Below the pieces are notes generated by a model. That model did not search any database and was not told where the DNA came from. It saw nothing but the letters and a program-made list of their open reading frames with translations. Shown one piece after another: positions 57,267 to 64,000 of a stretch of 64,000 nt of DNA. The translations under genes and the position numbers were made by a program. The stretch lies in NCBI RefSeq assembly GCF_045679555.1, contig NC_092089.1:4118652-4182651 (forward strand), given 5' to 3'. The DNA is from Salvelinus alpinus (taxonomy: Eukaryota > Chordata > Actinopteri > Salmoniformes > Salmonidae). Position 1 is the stretch's first letter. Every line of letters starts with the position of its first letter.

Positions 57267-57916
57267 AAAGTGTCCAATGTTGTTGGTCGGGGTTTGGCCT
57301 CAGGCCAGTAAGTGTGAGCAGAGCCTGCTGAGCATCTGGTACATGCCGTTGGCTTGGGCGAGTGTAAGAGTGGGGGTTGGGCCTGTTTGCCCGCTCACTA
57401 CCTGGGCGTATGTGTGACTTCCATGTTGATGCCCTCTTTGCGGGGGTGGGGTGCATGGGGTGGGCAGGAGTGGCATGGGTCTGATCTGAGGGGGCCTAAA
57501 TTGGGTGTGGGCATGGTTGATGTGGGGGGGGTGTGTAGGTCCAGGGGGGGGTCCTGGAGGTCTTGGAGGGTGTCTCGCTGGTCTGGGTGGGGTGTCTATT
57601 GATCTCTTGCTCCTGTGTGAAGTGTTGGGGCTTCGTTTGAGAGCGATGTCCTTTAGAGTCCGGGCAAAGGTGGGCACTGCTGCCTTGTAGAGGTGGACCT
57701 GGTCATAGAGGCTGTTCAAGTCCAGGGTGGAGTGGTGGGCCAGAAAAACATTTGGTTTTGAGGCACAGTCACGGGAAATGCTTGCGTTTACCCGCTGTAT
57801 TGTAGCAGGGTGGAAGTCTTTTCGTGGTAGCAGGGTGGAGATAACCACTTGTGCGTTGGGGAAAGTAGAAGAAGCTTTTTCAATCACTCCCTTCAGTGCT
57901 GTGGCCACCCTTTCCT

Positions 57917-58098
57917 GCTTTCTCTCTCTCTCTGTCTCTATGTTTCTCTCTCTCTGTCTCTATGTCTGTCTCTCTCTCTGTCTGTCTCTCTCTCTCTCTC
58001 TGTCTCTATGTTTCTCTCTCTCTGTCTCTATGTCTGTCTCTCTCTCTGTCTGTCTCTCTCTCTCTCTCTCTCTGTCTCTATGTTTCTCTCTCTCTGTC

Positions 58099-58142
<44 letters not shown>

Positions 58143-58372
58143 TGTCTTTGTCTCTCTCTCTCTCTGTCTCTATGTTTCTCTCTCTCTGTCTCTATGTCTG
58201 TCTCTCTCTCTGTCTGTCTCTCTCTCTCTCTCTCTGTCTGTCTCTATGCCTGTCTCTCTCTCGCTCTCTATCTCTCTGTCTCTATGTTTGCCTCTCTCTG
58301 TCCCTATGTCTGTCTCTATGTCTGTCTGTATGTCTGTCTCTATGTCTGTCTCTCTCTGTCTCTGTGTCTATG

Positions 58373-58403
<31 letters not shown>

Positions 58404-58451
58404 GTCTGTCTCTATGCCTGTCTCTCTCTCTCTCTGTCTCTCTCTTTCTCT
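57917..58451. repeat. CT-rich higher-order array inside the nest
   Basis: About 535 bp of the same CTCTCTCTGTCTCTATGTTT / GTCTCTATGTCTGTC modules as at 53145, lying between ORF1 sequence and the 3' end of the nested LINE. Confidence 0.93.
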
Positions 58452-60857
58452 CAATTCAATTCAGTTTGCTTTATTGGCATGACATAACAATGTATATATT
58501 GCCAAAGCTTACTTAGGATATTTACAATATTAAAATAATCTGAATCAAAATTGTCAACGGCACAACAGTAACAACAATAACCAAGTGTCAAAATAACCAT
58601 ACATTTAACAATAACAATAAGCATACAGTAGAGGACATGTGCAGGTTGATTGGTCTGTCAGACACGGTCCCTCAACTTATGGCAGGCAGCAATGTAGTGC
58701 GCTGCCAACCCACAGCTCTCTGCGTCCTCCCCCAACAGGACGGGTAGCCTACTCTCATCAGAGAGGTCTTTGAAACCTTGAATAAGGGTTTCAAATTTGG
58801 GGAAATGATACTCTCTAATTGATTTATACTTTTCACATTTTGTCAGGAAATGAAGCTCCGTCTCAGGTTCTGCTGTTGTGCTGTGGTTGCACAGACCTTC
58901 CTCTATAGGGAGCCAGGTTTTCCTGTGTCTACTGTTATGACGTTGCCCTCTTTGGGTACAGCGAGCACTATCCCCCCCTCCCTCTGCACCAGCCCTTTTC
59001 TATGCACAATCCCCCTACCTCTGTCTCCCACACCCAGGCTGCTGTGGTCAGAGAGGTCGTAAATTCCTAGGGAAGATCCTGCCTCATGGCCAGACAGTAT
59101 AGAGATAGAGTGAGTTTCATAGAGAGAACAAAGGAATTTCTTCTACCTCAGAACTGGAGAACCGAACGACATTTATGTTCTGGAGAAGGTATAAAAGATC
59201 GGTGAAGAATCCAGCTACGAACTGGTCCGTTTGGTACAATTTTGTGAAACTCATGAGAGACAATACGGCCACATTACCATAACGCTGTTTATACAATAGC
59301 CTCAGTTATGAGGCTTACATCTAATTGTTGTATAAAATGAATGAGTGAGGATGGAACTGTTTGTGAAATTGTGTAATGTGATTTTGGACTGTTTAATGAA
59401 GGAAACTCCAATTCCCTTTGGAGTTTAACTAAATCAGAGGACTGCCCATGAGCACAGTTATGGTCTGCGTCATGGGACAGGCCCTTTTCTGCTCTTCCGA
59501 ATAAAACCCCCACCCGGGTTTTCTATCAGAAGACCGAGCTTACCTCAATTACGAGATGGCTAAAGGTTGCAGACCAGCTTACCACGAGAGGGCCAAGGTT
59601 TGAGTAGAGACCATAAACCTGAGTATAAGCTAAGGTTTGAGTAGATGGCTGAATCTTTTAACCGTACCACGTGGTTCAACTCTTAGACTATTGATACCGA
59701 CAGAATAAGAACAAGTCTTTGATATTATTTACTAGTCTGCAGCTAGGAATTCGGTATCATTGAACGCGAAGACCGACAACTGCCAAAACATCTATTCTAT
59801 AACGACATGAATGAATGTCACTCTGAACTATACATTCTAACCACGGCAGAGAGAGAGAGGGCGGACAAACTCTCCAACAGAAACAAACTTTTCAACAGAG
59901 ATCACGACGACACACTCAGCGTAAATATATATATTGATTGCAATTATTCCCGAATGAGTGAGCGTTCATGTGCAAAGGATTAGCATTTCAATTGTTATAA
60001 TTATCAACTCTGTAGTGACTTCTCAGCTGACTCCCACTCCCCTTTTGTCTAACAAGCCGCCATGCCGGTTTAGCCCACTAGGGCACATCCGCTATCATTT
60101 CTTTGTGACCATATCTACTTTGTTTGTTTGTGTGATGCATTTCTGTGAGTACTTAGTTAGTAAATAAATGATTTTAAGACAATTGATGTATGGCTGACTC
60201 ATAGTGAAGACTGGGTTCGTGCAGATAACCAACAATTTACAACGTTTGGAAGGAGACTAACGTGAGGTAAAGAATAACTCATTAATCAGAAGACTAAGTG
60301 ATCAGATATTAAAATATCTGAAAGTTATATTAGGAAAACGATAACTTTGTAATCTGAATATTTTCCTTGATGCCCCTACTTCCTAGTTAATTACAGTTAC
60401 ATGATTAAGTAGTTTAATCACGTAATAATAATTACAGAGAATTTTTTATCAAGATTCATCTTCAGTTTAATGATGCCAAAGACACGACACTACCCTTAGG
60501 CTGTGCTCACTGAGCCTGTACTTTGTCAAGGTTTTTCTAAGGTTTTGATCAGTAACCATGGTCAAATATTTAGCCACGGTGTACTTTCGATTTAGGGCCA
60601 GATAGCACTGCATTTTGCTTTGTGTTTGTGCTTGTGTTTCCCAATAAGCAATGCAGTTTTGTTTTGACTGTGTTGTAATTTGGTTTATTCTGATTGATTG
60701 GACATTCTGGTCCTGAGGCTTCAGTGTGTTAGTAGAACAGGTTTGTGAACTCAGCCCCAGGACCAGCTGGATGAGGGGACTCTGTTCTTTTCTCAGCTCT
60801 TGGCATTGCAGGGCTTGGTAATGATATGAGAGGGGGTCACTGTATTTTAGATGTTTC
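58452..60857 (-). mobile_element. second, related LINE inserted in ORF1 of the first
   Basis: It starts with a variant 3' end (CAATTCAATTCAGTTTGCTT, TATTGGCATGACATAACAAT). On the minus strand it reads an ORF2 C-terminus diverged from but clearly homologous to the first LINE (KMQCYLALNRKYTVAKYLTM; YRLSEHSLR). About 850 bp of LINE remain: it is 5'-truncated at about 60857 and interrupted by a solo LTR at 58933-60489. Confidence 0.88.
58933..60489 (+). mobile_element. 1557-bp solo LTR
   Basis: It starts TGTTATGACG, ends GACACGACA, and is flanked by CTAC at 58929-58932 and 60490-60493, a 4-bp target duplication. The LINE sequence is continuous on either side. TATAAAA at 59190 and AATAAA at 59500 fit a plus-oriented promoter and polyadenylation signal. 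No gag, pol or env coding is present, so only the LTR remains after recombination. The parent may be a gypsy-type element or an endogenous retrovirus; sequence alone does not tell me which. Confidence 0.82.
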
Positions 60858-62308
60858 CAAAACTAAATAATGTGGCCTGGTGTGCCAAAGTCAGGCTGGG
60901 ACAGGATGTGGAGTGCATCCTGTGTTTTTGGGCACCATATTTTGCACACCTTCTGGTGGGGGAAGAGCTTATCCTCTTGGATGAATTTCCCATTTGAGTC
61001 AATGAGGATGGCCACCTCAGTGGGTTTTACCAGATTAGTGCGTTTACGGTCTGGGGCTGGTGTACACAGGGCCTGTGTACATGGAGGGGTGTGTGGGGGT
61101 GTGTCAGGGGGGGGGGAGAGAGCTTCTCTCTGTAGTAGGTGTCTCCATGTGAGCCTCCTTGTTGATTGGGGGTGTGGGTAAAGTGTTGTCGGTATGGGGG
61201 GGGATTGTGGGTAAAGGTGGGTCAGTGGGGTTGTTAGGGGTGGTGAGGGGCTGCAGCTTCTCTCTAGGAGTCTCTACAGTCTGCTCTCTGTGCTGCAGCA
61301 CCCTCTTGATGACAGATAACTCCTTTGCTATCTCCTCCTTTACCTGCACCAGCTCTCTCCTCATGGTGGCCTTTACCTCCTCCAGCGCTGTGGTAAGGCT
61401 CTGAGCTCCTGGACAGAGTTCTTTAGCTGGGTCCTGCACTGGTTGATCTGGTCCTGTAGAAGCTCTGTGTCTGGGCTGGTGGTGGTGTAGCTGGGGGGCT
61501 GCTCCGTCAGCTCAGTAGCCCATACTTCTAACAGAGCCAGCCTGTCTCTCAACAGGCTAATGGTAGTGTGGTCTTGGCTCTGGTGGTTGTAGGCAGGCGG
61601 GGGGAGGATAGTCCTGCTGTTGGGGTGCCTGAGGTGAGGGGAGAGGTCGGGGTCCTGTCCTTGTCTTTTTTGCTTTCCGCTATCTCCCTTAGGGGGTGGG
61701 GAAATCCTGCACAACAGAGCTGAGTGCAGCCTCACTGCCCTGGACCATGACAGTACCGTTCTGATACATGTTTACCGTCAGAAACCTGTTTTCCTGGTCC
61801 TTATCGCTGTCCTCAAAAATGTGGATTTGCCTTCCCTTGCAGATGCCTTTCTTTGTGGTATAGCTGAAATGCCTGGTTACAGCTGTATGCCAGGCAGTAG
61901 TGTGGTCTGTGTGAAATAACAGGTTTGTAACAGTCTTGTTTTGTGAGCAGTCAGCAAACAATGTTTCTGGGTTCTCCCTCTGAATTCTGTGTTTAAATTG
62001 ATACTTCCCTTCTCTGATTTGATTTCTGCTGGATATTCAAAAAAAAGAGGGGGGAAAGTCTCAGTCTCTGCTGCTGGTGCTGCTAGCGCTGCCTCAGTGG
62101 CCATGTTTCTATGGTTACCACCAGTAAACAGTTTGAGTTAAACAGTAAGCTAGCTGACAGATTTGAATTTGGCTAGCTACCACGATGAAGATTGGTCTTT
62201 TAACTCACTCTCTGTCAATCTTTTCCTCCTGTGTTGATCTTCAGTTGTACAATTTGATTACCTACACAGAAATAACTGTGTTTCCAACGGCGCAGTTTAT
62301 TTACAAAA

Positions 62309-64000
62309 CTAGGGTGACCAGACGTCCCCGTTTTTAGTGGCCTGTCCCCGGCTGGAGCTGTCCGCGGAAATGTCCCCGTTTTTAACTGTGCGTTAAAGAC
62401 AGACTGCAAAGTGAAATAATATTTTACGTGGCAAGAAAGACCGGGCAGCAGAGTCTACCGGTTGACGTCTCAATCGCGTTGTGCTTGTTTTGTCCAGCAG
62501 AGGGGGCTGCTAGCTATATCAGCTTCAATCACTCTTCTTCTTCTTCTAACTACTTGCTCGCGCTAGTTTTAGAGAAAACTGCTGTGGAAAACTGGGCCAG
62601 AAGCTAGCAAGTGTCAAGTGAATCCATAACATCACCACAAACGTCGTTTCAAGCCAGGTAAGTTACACTCGTTTGAGATACTAGCTAATGATGTTATGTC
62701 ACAACTTATTATATAGATAGATGCTCTGCTTTATAAGGTTTTAAATAGGTTATGCTAGCTAACATTAGCTATGTCGACTAAGTTATCTAGCTAGGTTAGC
62801 CAGCTACTGTCATGGTAACTAGGTTAAAAAAACGTTCATGCGTAAAGATGCAGTGGACGGGCTATTTTGAAAATATGATTATATTAAATTAATGCACAAT
62901 TATGAGAATATGTATTTGTCAATTACAATGTTAATGGTTTGGCATTATAAGTAGTGTGAAAATATATTTTGAAATTTTCATGGATAACATTAGCATAATG
63001 TTTTCTGTTAGAGAGTGGAGAGGAGGAATACTGGATAGGAAGAAGAGTGAAAGAGACAGAGGAGGAAAGATATGATTACAGAGCCTGCCAATTTATTATT
63101 CCAAACAATGTTTTTGAGATAAAATACAAAAATGAGGCAAGCAATGGGAATCTGTTAACCAAAGTATTTTATCTAATAGTGTACTGTTTATTATTAAAGA
63201 TTGGAGAAGAAGAAGGAAAAATGAAGGGAGTAAAAAGAGTGAAGCGAGGAGAGTGTGGAAGAGTGAGGTGGAAATGAAGAAAGATCAGGAAGATGATTGG
63301 AGGAGAAGAAAAAGTTGAGAGTAAGAAGAGTGACACAAGGAGAGTGAAGAAGAACAGACAGAGGAGCAGACACAATGGCTATTTCCAAGAAACGTAAATG
63401 CCGTTTTAATGACAACATGATGAGAGAATTTCCATTTATACACTCAGGTCAAGACGATAGAATGGCTAACTGCACCCTTTGTAATTCCTCTTTTTCAATT
63501 GGCAGTGTGGGAAGAACGGCAGTGGTAGAACATCAACAGACAAAAAAACATAAAGCCTCTCTGATTGCCCGTGTTGATATGCCCTCTGTCACCACATTCA
63601 TCAAGAAGGTAGAGCCTTCCCAAGAAGAATATGATTTAGCTGTGCAGGAGGGAAAGCTTTATGAGCCGAAGTTTACATGTGCTAGGACAAAATGTGACGC
63701 CACAGTAAGTAACGTGTTAGCACCATGGGAAACTACTTTGGTAACACAGGACCTAGACCAGGTTGAATTTGTGTCCCTGGTCATTGATGTGTCCAATCAT
63801 GGACATGTAAAGCTGCTGCCAATAGCAGTCAGATATTGTAAGATATATGGTGGCAACACATCTGTGGAAACAAAACTGCTTGATTTGTTGATTTGAAAGC
63901 AGAAACAGCAGAGGAGATTGCAGCTGAGGTCCTGGTGGTCATCCAAAAATGTAACCTGCAAAACAAAGTCGTGGCATTGTCTGCCGACAACACAAATACC
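62309..64000 (+). mobile_element. hAT-like DNA transposon, running off the right edge
   Basis: The left boundary is proposed at CTAGGGTGACCAGACGTCCC, similar to hAT terminal repeats (CAGGG...). A splice-donor-like CCAGGTAAGT at about 62650 suggests a 5' UTR intron before the coding part. The right terminal repeat is outside the window. Confidence 0.6.
63375..64000 (+). pseudogene. hAT-like transposase with N-terminal zinc finger, frameshifted, partial
   Basis: The frame from MAISKKRKCRFNDNMMREFP runs 173 codons to a stop at 63894-63896. A C2H2-type finger is seen at C33, C36, H53 and H59 (ANCTLCNSSFSIG...EHQQTKKH). Then FTCARTKCDATVSNVLAPWE and EFVSLVIDVSNHGHVKLLPI follow, with Asp138 a candidate first catalytic residue. 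Just before the stop a shift of one or two bases occurs: sequence continuing in another frame reads KAETAEEIAAEVLVV and VVALSADNTN, a likely second catalytic Asp block. The C-terminal half lies beyond the window. The family call rests on motif pattern, not a database match. Confidence 0.65.

Larger units (their letters stand above)
57300..62104 (-). pseudogene. LINE ORF1 (SGNH-esterase-like), frameshifted and split by nested LINE
   Basis: The N-terminus MATEAALAAPAAETETFPPL is at 62104. Frame changes near 61970, 61700 and 61440 separate further pieces: a segment with NRFLTVNMYQNGTVMVQGSE, a proline-rich region, and a coiled-coil-like piece with REKLQPLTT. Near 61010-60950 comes VAILIDSNGKFIQEDKLF, like SGNH block I. 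After the nested insertion the frame resumes with QERVATALKG at about 57920, then the block-V-like LYDQVHLYKAAVPTFA, and a proline/His-rich tail to the stop at 57300. The GTND-type block expected between these is not seen. ORF1 proteins of this type bind LINE RNA. Confidence 0.8.
53520..62300 (-). mobile_element. long APE-type LINE (L2/RSg-1-like), with nested insertions
   Basis: On the minus strand: 5' region near 62300-62105, ORF1 62104 to 57300 (split by nested elements 57917-60857), ORF2 57266 to 53793, then a 3' UTR ending GCCAATAAAGCCCCTTGAAT followed by eight (GAATT) units at 53520-53560. The order ORF1 with esterase-like domain, ORF2 with endonuclease and reverse transcriptase, and a short repeat tail is that of CR1/L2-group LINEs. 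The exact clade and the 5' boundary are uncertain. Confidence 0.88.

Overview
The window is vertebrate nuclear DNA, almost certainly from a salmonid fish. Two intact, spliced, plus-strand host genes are visible: an ephrin-A1 gene (efna1; five coding exons, 665-12178) and the SWEET-type sugar transporter gene slc50a1 (six coding exons, 21920-26877). EFNA1 and SLC50A1 are also neighbours in the same order in human. All coding exons join in frame across GT/AG splice sites and give proteins of 233 and 219 residues. Nothing bacterial is present: no operons, CRISPR arrays or rRNA/tRNA genes were seen.

Everything else is repeats. Layout: 1-664 efna1 upstream; 763-11090 a 10.3 kb first intron with microsatellites and two minisatellites (27-bp and 34-bp units); 12179-14120 efna1 3' region with a 513-bp TA-flanked non-autonomous transposon; 14440-19004 a patchwork of two tail-to-tail LINE fragments, a 268-bp solo LTR and two Tc1/mariner remnants; 19101-19838 a 20-bp minisatellite; 20744-21358 a 117-bp palindrome followed by a 241-bp tandem duplication; 21920-26877 slc50a1, whose introns are heavily remodelled by repeats; 27505-28990 another Tc1 copy; 29218-29575 a telomere-like array.

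From about 30858 to 44100 lies one very large 25-bp minisatellite (about 430 units) with higher-order block duplications. It is interrupted by a full-length Tc1-like element with 198-bp terminal inverted repeats and by a truncated, inverted relative. From 44101 to 52800 the DNA is low complexity plus an A-B-C/A'-B'-C' segmental duplication, whose second copy is loaded with 43-, 39- and 65-bp minisatellites.

The right end (53520-62300) is a long APE-type LINE on the minus strand. Its 1158-codon second reading frame carries a single in-frame nonsense codon. Its ORF1 (with an SGNH-esterase-like domain) is split by a second, related LINE, which is itself split by a 1557-bp solo LTR: a three-layer nest. 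A hAT-like element with a zinc-finger transposase starts near 62309 and runs off the right edge. The host genes are unrelated in function (contact signalling and sugar transport). The rest of the window records successive transposition, tandem amplification and local duplication.
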